A stretch of 64,000 nucleotides of DNA from Microbacterium oxydans (lineage in GTDB: Bacteria; Actinomycetota; Actinomycetes; Actinomycetales; Microbacteriaceae). The notes below the pieces were generated by a model that ran no database searches, was not told the origin of the DNA, and saw only the letters and a program-made list of their open reading frames with translations. The position numbers and the translations under genes are program-made. Shown one piece after another: positions 16,153-25,283 of this stretch. Location of the stretch: positions 124,001 through 188,000 of the forward strand of contig NZ_BJOG01000002.1 in the NCBI RefSeq assembly GCF_006540085.1, in the 5' to 3' direction. The stretch's first letter is position 1. Each line of letters starts with the position of its first letter.

Positions 16153-18339
16153 TCAGTCTTCTCCGCGACGCCACAGCTTCGACGGCCACCAGATCGCCTT
16201 GCCGATGTCGTAGGTCAGTGCAGGGACCAGCAGGGAGCGCACCACGAACGTGTCGAGGAGCACGCCGAAGGCGACGATGAAGGCGAGCTGCACCAGGAAC
16301 AGGATCGGGATCACCGACAGCGCGGCGAAGGTGGCCGCGAGCACGAGGCCGGCCGAAGTGATCACCCCACCCGTGATCGAGAGCCCTCGCAGGATGCCCT
16401 CCCGCGTCCCGTGCGCCTTCGACTCCTCACGGACTCTGGTCATCAGGAAGATGTTGTAGTCGATGCCGAGCGCCACCAGGAAGACGAATCCGAACAGCGG
16501 GACGGCAGGGTCGGCGCCCGGGAACTGGAAGATCCCGTTGAAGACGAGCGCCGAGACTCCCATCGCCGTGCCGAAGGACAGCACCGTGGTGAGGATCAGC
16601 AGCACCGGCGCGAGGATCGAGCGCAGCAGCAGCATCAGGATCAGCATGATCACGACGAGGATGACGGGAATGATGAGGTTCCTGTCGTGGATCGATGCGT
16701 CGTTGGTGTCGATCGAGGTCGCCGTGACACCGCCGACCAGCGCATCCATGGCATCGAGGTCTTCGCGAAGCTCTCGCACGGTCGAGGCCGCGGCCTCGGA
16801 ATCCGCCGCATCGGTCAGGGTGCCCTGAAGCAGGACATCGCCCTTCACGGTGGTCGGTTCCGGGGCGGGCGTGCCGGGAGGGCCGACGGCCGTGATGCCG
16901 TCTTCCGTCACGGGTGCCGAACCACTCGGGGAATCGGCCGCGGTGACCGTGACGCCATCGACGCCGTCGTTGGCGAGGAGCACATCGGCCGCGTCCTGCA
17001 GCTGACCCTCCTTCACGACGACGTACACGGGGCTTCCGGATCCGCCGGGGAAGTGCTCACCCAGGGCCACCTGGCCGTCGCGCGCTTCGGACGCGCCGAG
17101 CACCAGATCCGACTGCGGTACGCCGTCGGCGTCGAGCTGCGTGATTCCCGCCGCCCCTGCGAGCAGCACGAGCGTCGTCACGATCCAGATGACCCGAGGG
17201 CGGCGCTTGATGAGGCCGGCGAGCCGCGCCCACAGGCCCGTGGTGCGCATGCCGTGCTCAGCGGCCACGACCTCGGGTTCGAAGCGTGGGCGCCGCGGCC
17301 AGAACACGGCGCGACCGAAGAGCAACAGCAGCGACGGGAGCAGCGTCAGCGCCGAGAGCATCGCGAACACGATGCCGATCGCCGCGACCGGTCCCAGAGT
17401 GCTGTTGGATTTGAGGTCGCTGAGCAGCAGGCACAGCAGGCCGGCGATCACGGTGCCGCCTGAGGCGACGATCGGCTCCACCGAGCCCTTCCACGCCGCC
17501 ATCACCGCGGTGCCCTTGTCCTGAGCGACGCGCAGTTCCTCCCGGAAGCGAGCGACGAACAGCAGGGCGTAGTCGGTGGCGGCACCGATCACGAGGATGA
17601 ACAGGATCCCCTGGGTCTGGCCGCTGAGGAGCAGCACCTCGAACTTCGCAAGCCACCAGACGACCAACAGCGCGACGCAGAGCGCGAAGAGGCTGGTGGA
17701 CAACACGACGAGGGGAAGCAGGAACGACCGGTAGACCAGCACCAGGATCACGAGAACGGCAAGGAGCGCGACACCGAGCAGCAGTCCGTCGATACCGGCG
17801 AAACCGGCCACCAGGTCGGCGCTGAAACCGGCGGGTCCCGTGATGTAGACGGTGACCCCCTCCGGCACGGCGGCGCGCAGCTCGTCGCCCAGGGCCGTCG
17901 TCACATCCGCGAGCTCGGCGTCGGAGTCGATCGGGATGAACGCCTGCACCGCGCGTCCGTCGTCGGAGGGGAGCGCGGGAGAGACGTCGCCGCCGACGCC
18001 CTCGACCGTCGGCGCATCCGCGACGGCGGCGGAGATGGCATCGAGCTCGGCAGAGGTCAGCTCGTCGTCGGCGGTGAACACGGCGATGGCCGGGATCGAG
18101 TCGCTGTCGCTGAATTCGCCGAGAAGCTTCTGCACCTGCGTCGCATCCGCCGATTCCGGGAGATACGTCGTCTGCTCGTTGGACGACACCTCGTCGACCT
18201 TGCCGAACAGCGGTCCGCCCAGCGACGCGCCCACCAGCCACACGAGGATCAGGGCGACGGGGAGGAAGACGCGCACCCAGGAGTGCCGTCGAGTGCGCTC
18301 TCTCGGCGGCGGGGTCTGCGCGGTGTCGGGGCGGGACAT
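16153..18339 (-). CDS. MMPL/RND-family transporter, last gene of the carotenoid operon
   Basis: 728 residues from ATG at 18339 with AGGA upstream. Twelve predicted membrane segments are arranged as two repeats (one near residue 24, clusters around 180-340 and 540-710), each preceded by a ~150-residue external domain, typical of MmpL/YdfJ proteins. These pump lipids or hydrophobic molecules. It starts 35 bp after crtEb on the same strand. In Corynebacterium glutamicum an MMPL gene lies within the crt operon after crtE, so a link to carotenoid handling is plausible; the substrate is not visible from sequence. Confidence 0.9.
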   Translation of the reverse strand: MSRPDTAQTPPPRERTRRHSWVRVFLPVALILVWLVGASLGGPLFGKVDEVSSNEQTTYLPESADATQVQKLLGEFSDSDSIPAIAVFTADDELTSAELDAISAAVADAPTVEGVGGDVSPALPSDDGRAVQAFIPIDSDAELADVTTALGDELRAAVPEGVTVYITGPAGFSADLVAGFAGIDGLLLGVALLAVLVILVLVYRSFLLPLVVLSTSLFALCVALLVVWWLAKFEVLLLSGQTQGILFILVIGAATDYALLFVARFREELRVAQDKGTAVMAAWKGSVEPIVASGGTVIAGLLCLLLSDLKSNSTLGPVAAIGIVFAMLSALTLLPSLLLLFGRAVFWPRRPRFEPEVVAAEHGMRTTGLWARLAGLIKRRPRVIWIVTTLVLLAGAAGITQLDADGVPQSDLVLGASEARDGQVALGEHFPGGSGSPVYVVVKEGQLQDAADVLLANDGVDGVTVTAADSPSGSAPVTEDGITAVGPPGTPAPEPTTVKGDVLLQGTLTDAADSEAAASTVRELREDLDAMDALVGGVTATSIDTNDASIHDRNLIIPVILVVIMLILMLLLRSILAPVLLILTTVLSFGTAMGVSALVFNGIFQFPGADPAVPLFGFVFLVALGIDYNIFLMTRVREESKAHGTREGILRGLSITGGVITSAGLVLAATFAALSVIPILFLVQLAFIVAFGVLLDTFVVRSLLVPALTYDIGKAIWWPSKLWRRGED

Positions 18340-18374
18340 CGGGGGTCCTTTCGGGGGTGCTTCGGAACGGGCGG

Positions 18375-19268
18375 TCAGGAGATCCAGGCGAGGATGAGGA
18401 TCATCGTCGCGAGGAAGCCGGCGAAGTAGTTGAGGGCGATGAAGCGTCGCCAGGCGCGGTTCGTGGAGGCGGAAGTCGCGTCCGTCACGTTCCACCACGG
18501 TGCTGCATTCACCACATAGGGCAACGCGAGGACGGCAGCGAGCGGGCCGGGCCACGGAGTCCACAGTATGGCCGTGCCTGCGATCACCCACAGCGCGAGC
18601 GACAGGCGTACGGTCGCCCGTGCACCGATGACCGTGGCGATCGAAGAGATGCCGCCCGCCCGGTCGGGGCCGATGTCCTGCACGGCGCCGAAGGCATGGG
18701 CGGCCATCCCCCAGAGGAAGAACGCGCCGAGCGTGACGACGGTTCCCGTCGTCGCCGACGCTCCGGCCAGGGCGAGGCCGACGATCGCGGGACTGACGAA
18801 ATGTGTGCTGGAGGTGACGGAATCGAGGAACGGGCGCTCCTTGAATCGGAGGAACGGCGCGGAGTATGCGATGACCGCGAAGACGCTCACCGCAAGCCAG
18901 GCCGTCGAGGCCGGGTTCCCGACGATCACGAGGTAGACGAGGAAGGGGATGTTCGTCGCCGCAGCCGCCCACAGGGTCGCTCGATGGATGCGGGGTGCGA
19001 GCAGTGCTCCCTCGATGCCTCCCTTGCGCGGGTTCGCCAGATCGGAGGCGTAGTCGAACACGTCGTTGATCCCGTACATCGCGAGGTTGTAGGGGATGAG
19101 GAAGTACAGGGTGCCGAGCACGAGGGTGAGGTCGATGTCGCGCGTGCTCAGGAGGTAGGCGGCCGCGAACGGGAAAGCCGTGTTGATCCAACTGATCGGA
19201 CGCGACGACAGCACGATCTGGGCGATGTCCCGTGCGATGCCGTTCGACGGCGCGGTGGCTCCGCTCAA
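18375..19268 (-). CDS. crtEb: Lycopene elongase, UbiA-family prenyltransferase
   Basis: 297 residues, 8-9 membrane segments. The prenyl-diphosphate Mg-binding motif N68-D69-x-x-D72-x-x-x-D76 is intact, and a second acidic motif (QDIGPDRAGG) lies near residue 200. In C50 carotenoid pathways the enzyme adds C5 units from DMAPP to lycopene, giving flavuxanthin-type C45/C50 products. Position directly after crtYe-crtYf (4-bp overlap with crtYf) fixes the assignment better than sequence alone. Confidence 0.92.
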   Translation of the reverse strand: MSGATAPSNGIARDIAQIVLSSRPISWINTAFPFAAAYLLSTRDIDLTLVLGTLYFLIPYNLAMYGINDVFDYASDLANPRKGGIEGALLAPRIHRATLWAAAATNIPFLVYLVIVGNPASTAWLAVSVFAVIAYSAPFLRFKERPFLDSVTSSTHFVSPAIVGLALAGASATTGTVVTLGAFFLWGMAAHAFGAVQDIGPDRAGGISSIATVIGARATVRLSLALWVIAGTAILWTPWPGPLAAVLALPYVVNAAPWWNVTDATSASTNRAWRRFIALNYFAGFLATMILILAWIS

Positions 19269-19612
19269 CGTCGTTCCTCCTCATCTGTCGGTGTCCGCCC
19301 GCGGGACCGCCGAAGGGCGCGCATCGCGGTCCACGCGGCCGGAAGGAGCAGAGCACCTGCGAGCGGGTAGGCGAAGTCCTCGATCGGCGCGAGCCCGACG
19401 TGCACTCCGAGCAGCGGATCCTGGGCGTAGTGGAACAGCCCGCTCGCGATCATCACGGTGTCGAACGCGGCGGTGAGAAGGAAGAGCACGAGGATGGTCA
19501 GGAGCACGGATGCGGGGCGTGGTCCGCGACCGCGGGACGCGAGCACGAGCGCCGCGCCGGCAACTGCGGAACCGGCGACGAACCAGGCGGAGAGCTGGAG
19601 GTAGGTCATCAT
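19265..19612 (-). CDS. crtYf: C50 carotenoid cyclase subunit
   Basis: 115 residues with three membrane segments. The cyclase motif PIEDFAYPL near residue 78 corresponds to the conserved PxE(E/D)xxF of heterodimeric lycopene cyclases. It needs CrtYe to form epsilon- (or other) rings on C50 carotenoids. The start ATG at 19612 overlaps the crtYe stop as ATGA. Ring type (decaprenoxanthin or sarcinaxanthin) cannot be decided from this sequence alone. Confidence 0.88.
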   Translation of the reverse strand: MMTYLQLSAWFVAGSAVAGAALVLASRGRGPRPASVLLTILVLFLLTAAFDTVMIASGLFHYAQDPLLGVHVGLAPIEDFAYPLAGALLLPAAWTAMRALRRSRGRTPTDEEERR

Positions 19613-19953
19613 CGCTCCCTCTGTGCCCTTGTGCGTGCACGGAGTCGGGCGAGCACACGCGTCGTCCCGGTGTAGATGATCATGGTGCAGACGACGAGGA
19701 ACAGCAGGAAGACGGGTTCCTCGATGGGCAGCTCGGGAGCGAGCACCAGGCCCGTCGCGATCGCTCCGTCGCCGCGGAAGAAGATCCCGTTCGCGATCCC
19801 GGCCACGTCCCACACGAGGAAGAACACGAGGCCGAGGGCCGTCACGACGGCAGCGGAGACCGCGTCGCGCCAGAAGAAGAGCCGGAACCGCCAGTCCAGC
19901 AGCAGCATGCAGCCCAGCGACACCAGGAGGGCCGCCAGATACACCGCACCCAT
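19609..19953 (-). CDS. crtYe: C50 carotenoid cyclase subunit
   Basis: 114 residues with three membrane segments (about 4-21, 30-52, 74-94). PIEEPVF near residue 77 is the PxEExxF cyclase motif. The start codon overlaps the crtI stop by one base (TGATG), so translation is coupled. It works as a pair with crtYf, which follows. Confidence 0.88.
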   Translation of the reverse strand: MGAVYLAALLVSLGCMLLLDWRFRLFFWRDAVSAAVVTALGLVFFLVWDVAGIANGIFFRGDGAIATGLVLAPELPIEEPVFLLFLVVCTMIIYTGTTRVLARLRARTRAQRER

Positions 19954-21554
19954 CAGGACGCCTCCGTCCCGACGGGGGAGTGTGCGGGAACGGGGAGCGG
20001 CCCCGGCGAGTGGTCGCCCCTGATGCGTTTGAGGACGACCTCCGCGCTGATCAGACACATCGGAACCCCCACGCCCGGTGCCGTCGTGGCGCCGGCGTAG
20101 AACAGACCCTGCACGCGCTTGGATGCGTTCTGGGCGCGGAACATCGCACTCTGCGAGAGGATGTGGGCCGGGCCCAGCATCCCGCCGCGCCAGGAGTGAT
20201 AGTCGTCACGGAAGTCCGCGGGCCCTGTCGTCTGCCGCACGACGATCCGCTCCCGCAGGTCGGGGATGCCCGCCCAGGTCGCCACCTGATCGATCGCCGC
20301 GTCGGCCGCACGCTCGACCGCAGGGGATCCGTGTCCGTCGGCCCCACCGTTGCCGAGATCGACGTCGGCGGGCACCGGGATCAGGACGAACAGGTTCTCA
20401 TGGTCGGCGGGAGCGACGTCGGGGTCGGTCGCGCTCGGCCGGCAGACGTAGATCGATGCCGGGTCCGGCACCGTCGGGGTGGAGCCGAAGATCGCGTCGA
20501 AGTTCGCGTCCCAATCGTCGGTGAAGAACAGCGAATGGTGAGGGAGCTCGGGCAGCGCGCCGCGTACGCCCAGCATCACGAGGATCCCGCCGGGTCCGCT
20601 GGTGCGTCGCGCCCACCACGATTCCGGATAGGTCTGCAGCGAGGCAGGGAGCAGGGCGGTCTCGGTATGGTGCAGATCGGCTGCTGAGACCACCACGTCG
20701 GCGCTCTCGACGTGGGAGGCACCGGACTCGTCGAGCCAGCCGACGCCGGTCACGTGCGTGCCGTCGGCGCCGTCCTGCGTGCGGATCCCGGTCACCTGCG
20801 CCTCGGTCACGATCCGTGCTCCCGCATCGCGTGCGAGTGCCTCGATCCGTTCGACCACGCGCCAGAATCCGCCCTGCGGGTAGCTGACGCCCTGATCGAG
20901 GTCGAGCGCACTCATGAGGTGGTACATCGCCGGAGCGCTTCGGGGATCGGTTCCGAGGAACACTGCGGGGTAGCCCAGGATCTGGCGCACGACAGGGTGG
21001 TCGAAGCGCCGCGCAGCGTAGGACTGCAGGCGTGTTCCGAGCAGGGCGCCCAGTCGGGGCAGAGCGCGGACCACCTCCGGCGCGAGAAGCGACCGCATGC
21101 GCGTGAACGGGTTGTAGAGGAAGTACTTCCGGGCCATCGCTCCGGCATCCTGCGCGGAGTCGAGGTACGCGTCGAGCGCTGCCGTTGAGCCGGGTTCGAG
21201 CGCTTCGAACAGCCGTGTGACCTCTTCCCGTCCTGCGGGCACGGTCACCGGTGTCGGGGAGGCATCCACCGCTCCGGGCGCTCGGAACACGCGGTAGCCC
21301 GGATCGAGCCTGACCAGGTCGAGCTGCTCGGCGGTCGTGGTGCCCATCATCTCGAAGAAGTGGTCGAAGACCTCCGGCATCAGGTACCACGATGGGCCGG
21401 AGTCGAAACGGAACCCGTCGCGTTCGATCGTCCCTGCTCGGCCGCCGACACGATCGTTCTTCTCGAGGACGACGACGTCGTGTCCGTCCCGTGCGAGCAG
21501 TCCTGCCGTGGCGAGACCGGCAACGCCGGCGCCGATGACGACCACCCGGCTCAT
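19953..21554 (-). CDS. crtI: Phytoene desaturase (phytoene to lycopene)
   Basis: 533 residues from ATG at 21554. The FAD-binding GxGxxG motif (VIGAGVAGLATAGLLARDG) is at the N-terminus, with EKNDRVGGRAGTI following, and the C-terminal CrtI signature GLFYAGATTAPGVGVPMCL is complete. It introduces the four double bonds that turn phytoene into lycopene, at the membrane. The start overlaps the crtB stop by 4 bp. Confidence 0.95.
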   Translation of the reverse strand: MSRVVVIGAGVAGLATAGLLARDGHDVVVLEKNDRVGGRAGTIERDGFRFDSGPSWYLMPEVFDHFFEMMGTTTAEQLDLVRLDPGYRVFRAPGAVDASPTPVTVPAGREEVTRLFEALEPGSTAALDAYLDSAQDAGAMARKYFLYNPFTRMRSLLAPEVVRALPRLGALLGTRLQSYAARRFDHPVVRQILGYPAVFLGTDPRSAPAMYHLMSALDLDQGVSYPQGGFWRVVERIEALARDAGARIVTEAQVTGIRTQDGADGTHVTGVGWLDESGASHVESADVVVSAADLHHTETALLPASLQTYPESWWARRTSGPGGILVMLGVRGALPELPHHSLFFTDDWDANFDAIFGSTPTVPDPASIYVCRPSATDPDVAPADHENLFVLIPVPADVDLGNGGADGHGSPAVERAADAAIDQVATWAGIPDLRERIVVRQTTGPADFRDDYHSWRGGMLGPAHILSQSAMFRAQNASKRVQGLFYAGATTAPGVGVPMCLISAEVVLKRIRGDHSPGPLPVPAHSPVGTEAS

Positions 21555-22459
21555 CGGTCGCGCTCCAGCGCTGTGACGAGCACGGATCGAGCGGCGAGGA
21601 CGGCCTTGATCGGATCGGGAACGCGGACCCGGCGCCGGTAGAGGACGTCGACGGGAGTCGTCGACACCCGCCGAGTGAGCGCGGCGAACAACGCCAGGGC
21701 GCTGCGAACCGCGGCGCGCGCGTCCTTGGGCAGCAGCGGGATCGCGGCGCGCGCGTCGGCCAGCTGCCCGAACACGGTCTCGACCCACGCGTCGCGATCA
21801 GCGTCGGTGAGACGCGCGCTCCCGCCGAGGTAACCGCGGTGCAGGCGGTCGGTGTCGTCCGCGAGGTCGCGCAGGAAGTTCACGTTCTGGAACGCGGCGC
21901 CGAGCTGCCGTGCCCCGTGCCGCAGGATCTCCCGTTCCTCCCGCGTCCGCTCGGCGTCTCGGAGGAACACCTGCAGACACATGAGCCCGACGACCTCAGC
22001 GGAGCCGTAGACGTAGGCCGCATGGGCGTCGATGTCATACGCGGCGAAACCGGAGTCCGCGTCGATGTCCGCACGCATCGAGTCGAAGAACGGCTGGGTC
22101 AGGTCCTCGCCGATCGCGCACTCCCGCGCCGTGCGAGCGAACGCATGCAGGATCAGGTCGCTGCTGTAGCCGCTGCGCATCGACCGATGGGTCTCCGCGA
22201 TGTACGAATCGAGGGCGGCTGATTGTGCCGTGACGTCAAGGCCGGCCTCCGCAGCCACGCCGTCGACGATCTCGTCGGCGATGCGGACCATCGCGTAGAT
22301 GTTGCGCACGTGCTGCCGATGGCGTTTCCCGAGCAGGCGGCTGGCGAGTCCGAACGACGTCGAGTACGTGCGGATGACATCGGTCGTGGCGATCTCCGCC
22401 GTGCGGTTGAAACGTCGGAGTGCGGTCTCATCGCGGTGGCCGGATGGGGTCGTGCTCAT
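21551..22459 (-). CDS. crtB: Phytoene synthase
   Basis: 302 residues from ATG at 22459. Aspartate-rich regions of squalene/phytoene synthases are present: VRIADEIVDG (near 57-66) and NFLRDLADD (near 190-198), plus YVYGSAEVVGLM. It condenses two GGPP molecules into phytoene. It overlaps crtE and crtI by 4 bp each, indicating tight translational coupling across the operon. Confidence 0.95.
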   Translation of the reverse strand: MSTTPSGHRDETALRRFNRTAEIATTDVIRTYSTSFGLASRLLGKRHRQHVRNIYAMVRIADEIVDGVAAEAGLDVTAQSAALDSYIAETHRSMRSGYSSDLILHAFARTARECAIGEDLTQPFFDSMRADIDADSGFAAYDIDAHAAYVYGSAEVVGLMCLQVFLRDAERTREEREILRHGARQLGAAFQNVNFLRDLADDTDRLHRGYLGGSARLTDADRDAWVETVFGQLADARAAIPLLPKDARAAVRSALALFAALTRRVSTTPVDVLYRRRVRVPDPIKAVLAARSVLVTALERDR

Positions 22460-23538
22460 CGGCGACGACTCCCGACTCGGGAAGCGAGGCTCCGAATGGC
22501 CTCTGCCGCCGTGGTGGGGACCAGGCCCGCGGATTCCGCGTCGAGAAGCGCGGCATCGGCGGCATCGAGATGCTCCTGCACCAAACCCTCGACGAAGGCC
22601 TCGGAGCCGCATGCGCGCAGTCGGTCGCGAGCAGCCGCGGCGTCCGCCGGGCTGAGGTCGGTCCGTCCGAAGTGCCGCTCGATCCCGTCCCATTCGCTCG
22701 TCATGCGCGCGTACGCGATGATCGCCGTCTCCTTGCCCTCTCTCAGATCGGAGAAGGGGTCCTTGCCGTGCTCCTCGGGGTCGCCGAACACCGACAGCAG
22801 GTCGTCCTGCAGCTGATAGGCGAGTCCGAGGTTCCATCCGATCGCCGTGAGGTGCTCCTCGGCAGCGGTCGACGAACCCGCGAGCACCGCAGCGGCGCGC
22901 AGCGGCAGGACGAAGGAGTAGGTCGAGGTCTTGTACGCGCTCGTGGAGAGGATCGTCCGCAGATCGGGAGCGATGATGCCGTCGCTGAGTGCGACGTCGG
23001 TGTGCTCCCCCGCCACGGTCTCGAAGATCGTCTCTTCGAGCAGGCCGAGCAGGCGCTCGCGAGACTCTGCGGCGACCTCGGCGCGCGCGAAGCCCAGCAC
23101 CGCCGACGACAGGAGCAGATCCCCGAGGAGGATCGCGCTCGAGCGCGCCCAGTGCAAGGAGGTCTCGGTCGGTCCTGCGGGGCGGGATGCCGCGAGCGCT
23201 CCGATCAGATTGGGTCTTCTGCGCCGCGTGAGGTCACCGTCGATCACGTCGTCGTGGAGGAGGAAGGCGTAGTGGAGAAGCTCGACGTGGGCGGCCACCT
23301 CGATCGCGGACTGCGTCTCGGCGATCGTCAGCGGCGCGGGTGCCAGCGCATGCGTGAGATCGAGGAGCAGGCGGGGACGGATCAGCTTTCCCCCGAGAGC
23401 GTGTTCCTCGGCGGCCCGCCACAGTGCGACGAACTCGCTCCCGTAACGCTCGGCCGCTGTGCTTCTCTCGGAGAACCGGTGGCGAAGTGCCTCCTCGATC
23501 CGGGTGCTCAGCGATTCCTCGGTGGTCGTCGCGCTCAT
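22456..23538 (-). CDS. crtE: Geranylgeranyl diphosphate synthase
   Basis: 360 residues. First aspartate-rich motif DDVID (96-100) and second DDLLSVFGD (about 250-258) define a trans-polyprenyl synthase; GGKLIRPRL is the conserved substrate-binding segment. It makes GGPP from FPP/IPP for CrtB. It starts 3 bp after the idi stop. The name idsA is used for close relatives; product length C20 is inferred from operon position. Confidence 0.92.
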   Translation of the reverse strand: MSATTTEESLSTRIEEALRHRFSERSTAAERYGSEFVALWRAAEEHALGGKLIRPRLLLDLTHALAPAPLTIAETQSAIEVAAHVELLHYAFLLHDDVIDGDLTRRRRPNLIGALAASRPAGPTETSLHWARSSAILLGDLLLSSAVLGFARAEVAAESRERLLGLLEETIFETVAGEHTDVALSDGIIAPDLRTILSTSAYKTSTYSFVLPLRAAAVLAGSSTAAEEHLTAIGWNLGLAYQLQDDLLSVFGDPEEHGKDPFSDLREGKETAIIAYARMTSEWDGIERHFGRTDLSPADAAAARDRLRACGSEAFVEGLVQEHLDAADAALLDAESAGLVPTTAAEAIRSLASRVGSRRR

Positions 23539-23541
23539 CGG

Positions 23542-24063
23542 TCACACCTCGCCGCGTTGACGTAACAGGGGCAGCTGCTCGACCAACCACGGACTGAAGG
23601 CGAAGGGCGCATGCGCCACGGCCTCGATCAGCGGATCCACGTCGACCCACGTCCACTCGGACACCTCATCGGGATTCGCCGTGGGGTCGGCGTCGAGGAC
23701 GGCGACGTGCACTGGACAGATCTCGTTCTCGACGATCCCGCTCGCATCGACGGCGCGGTACCGGTAGTCGGGGAGCGCGGTGCGGATGTCCGACACCTGG
23801 ATGCCGAGTTCCCCGCGACCGTGGCGAAGCACCGCATCGACCATGGCCTCATCCGGTCGCGGGTGGCCGCAGAAGCTGTTGGTCCAGACACCCGGCCACG
23901 TCTTCTTCGTGAGCGCCCGGCGGGTGATCAGCAGGCGACCGTCACGGTCGAAGACGTAGCAGGAGAAGGCCAGGTGCAGGGGAGTGTCGCTGGTGTGGAT
24001 TTCGCTCTTGGGAAGCGTTCCGACAGCCGTCCCGTCTTCGGCGAGGAGGGTCACGTCATCCAC
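23542..24063 (-). CDS. idi: Isopentenyl-diphosphate isomerase, type I
   Basis: 173 residues from GTG at 24063 (AAGGAG upstream). Catalytic Cys65 in TNSFCGHP, the H25/H30 metal ligands, and the acidic pair in VENEICPV (E112, E114) are all present in a Nudix-like fold. It interconverts IPP and DMAPP, supplying both crtE and the C5 donor for crtEb. It is the first gene of the carotenoid operon, divergent from a MarR regulator. Confidence 0.95.
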   Translation of the reverse strand: MDDVTLLAEDGTAVGTLPKSEIHTSDTPLHLAFSCYVFDRDGRLLITRRALTKKTWPGVWTNSFCGHPRPDEAMVDAVLRHGRGELGIQVSDIRTALPDYRYRAVDASGIVENEICPVHVAVLDADPTANPDEVSEWTWVDVDPLIEAVAHAPFAFSPWLVEQLPLLRQRGEV

Positions 24064-24096
24064 GGCATCTCCTTGGCCTCGAGCGTTCCCGATTTA

Positions 24097-24123
24097 GCTA
24101 ACTTGGTGAGTAGTCAACTTAGC
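24097..24123. promoter_or_regulatory. Inverted repeat operator between marR and the crt operon
   Basis: GCTAACTTG and CAACTTAGC flank a 9-bp spacer; eight of nine arm positions pair. On the crt side it covers the only plausible promoter (TTGACT as -35); on the other side it ends 18 bases before the marR -10. It is well placed to be the binding site of the divergent MarR protein and to control both genes. Binding is inferred. Confidence 0.6.
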
Positions 24124-24152
24124 ATGAAACTGTTGGTGTGTAACATGATCGC

Positions 24153-24800
24153 ATGGACTCGGAGCCCGGCACCACCCCGAACGCGGGCGCGCAGGAGTCG
24201 TCCCCCGCACCGGGAGCAGGGGTGAGTCCGACGGGCGAGACGCCGGACGGGCTCATCCACACCGCGATCTACGACGTCGAGGCCAGCGACCCCCGCAGTG
24301 TCCTGATCGACCGCACAGGCGTGCCGCCCGAGGAGCTGAAGCAGATCGCGCAGGTCATGGAGTCGTTGGCAGGGCTGCGCGAAGCGGAGCAGACCCTCTC
24401 GCAGGCCTCGCGCCGGTACATGCGCCTGAACGAGACCGACATGCGCGCGTTGCACTATCTGATCGTGTGCGCGAATCGAAACCTCGTGGCCACTCCGGGG
24501 GGCATCGCCCACCACCTCGGCGTCTCCACCGCGGCGACCACGAAGCTTCTCGACCGCCTCGAGCAGGGAGGGCATATCGCCCGCGCTCCGCACCCGACCG
24601 ACCGCAGGGCGTTGCAGATATCCATCACCCCGGAGACTCGGCATGCGGCGATGGAGACCGTGGGTCGGCAGCAGGCGAAGCGGTTCTATTCCGCCGCTCG
24701 CCTGACGCAGGCCGAAAGGGAAGTCGTGATCCGCTTCCTCACGGATATGACCGAGGAGATCACGCTTCGGGACGAGCCCTGGCTGCAGGAGGGCGCGTAA
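24153..24800 (+). CDS. MarR-family regulator, likely CrtR-type repressor of the crt operon
   Basis: 215 residues. A ~70-residue Pro/Gly/Glu-rich N-terminal extension precedes a complete MarR winged helix (GGIAHHLGVSTAATTKLLDRLEQGGHI as recognition region and HPTDRRALQISIT as wing). TAACAT at 24141-24146 and six bases to the ATG suggest a leaderless mRNA. In Corynebacterium a divergent MarR protein (CrtR) represses the crt operon and responds to GGPP; same position and orientation here support the same role by inference. The N-terminal extension is unusual. Confidence 0.85.
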   Translation: MDSEPGTTPNAGAQESSPAPGAGVSPTGETPDGLIHTAIYDVEASDPRSVLIDRTGVPPEELKQIAQVMESLAGLREAEQTLSQASRRYMRLNETDMRALHYLIVCANRNLVATPGGIAHHLGVSTAATTKLLDRLEQGGHIARAPHPTDRRALQISITPETRHAAMETVGRQQAKRFYSAARLTQAEREVVIRFLTDMTEEITLRDEPWLQEGA

Positions 24801-24839
24801 CAATTACCCCGTAGGGGGTGAAGAACGTCTGGAATGACG

Positions 24840-25187
24840 TCAGTGCGCCGCGTTGTACGCGTCGACGACCTGCGCAGGAATGCGTCCACGCTCGGAGAGC
24901 TTGTGGCCATTGTCATTCGCCCATGCGCGGATCGCCGCGACCTCGGGGTTCCGCGCTGGACGCTTGCGTGCGGACGACGTGCGTGAGGCGTTCGAGGACG
25001 ATCCCGCCTTGCGTCCGGCCGCCACGTAGGGCTCCAGCGCCTTGCGCAATTCATCGGCGTGCGCGGTGTTCAGGTCGATCTCATAAGCGGTGCCGTTGAG
25101 CGAGAAATGCACAGTCTCGCCTTCGCCGACCTCCAGAACGCTGCCATCGATGTCGTCGACCAGCTGGTGCACAATTCGTCTCGCCAT
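24840..25187 (-). CDS. lsr2: Nucleoid-associated protein Lsr2
   Basis: 115 residues from ATG at 25187, the canonical [16 protein letters not shown] start; an upstream in-frame ATG at 25247 is rejected. An N-terminal dimerisation domain (1-60), an Ala/Ser/Arg linker, and the C-terminal AT-DNA-binding domain ([22 protein letters not shown] with the RGR hook) are complete. Lsr2 bridges DNA and silences AT-rich acquired genes, the actinobacterial counterpart of H-NS. TAAAGT seven bases upstream suggests a leaderless transcript. Confidence 0.96.
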   Translation of the reverse strand: MARRIVHQLVDDIDGSVLEVGEGETVHFSLNGTAYEIDLNTAHADELRKALEPYVAAGRKAGSSSNASRTSSARKRPARNPEVAAIRAWANDNGHKLSERGRIPAQVVDAYNAAH

Positions 25188-25283
25188 GGGGGCGACTTTA
25201 CTCCCCTGAGAGAAATGCGACAACTCGAAATGCTCGATCGCATTCATCTCGCAAAGCCCGTGCGATTACTCCATTCCCTTTGA

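Noticed and set aside
18340-19356. N-terminal extension of the MMPL frame across crtEb
   Set aside because: The extension overlaps a clear UbiA-family gene in another frame and has Arg/His-rich shadow composition; ATG at 18339 has a ribosome-binding site.
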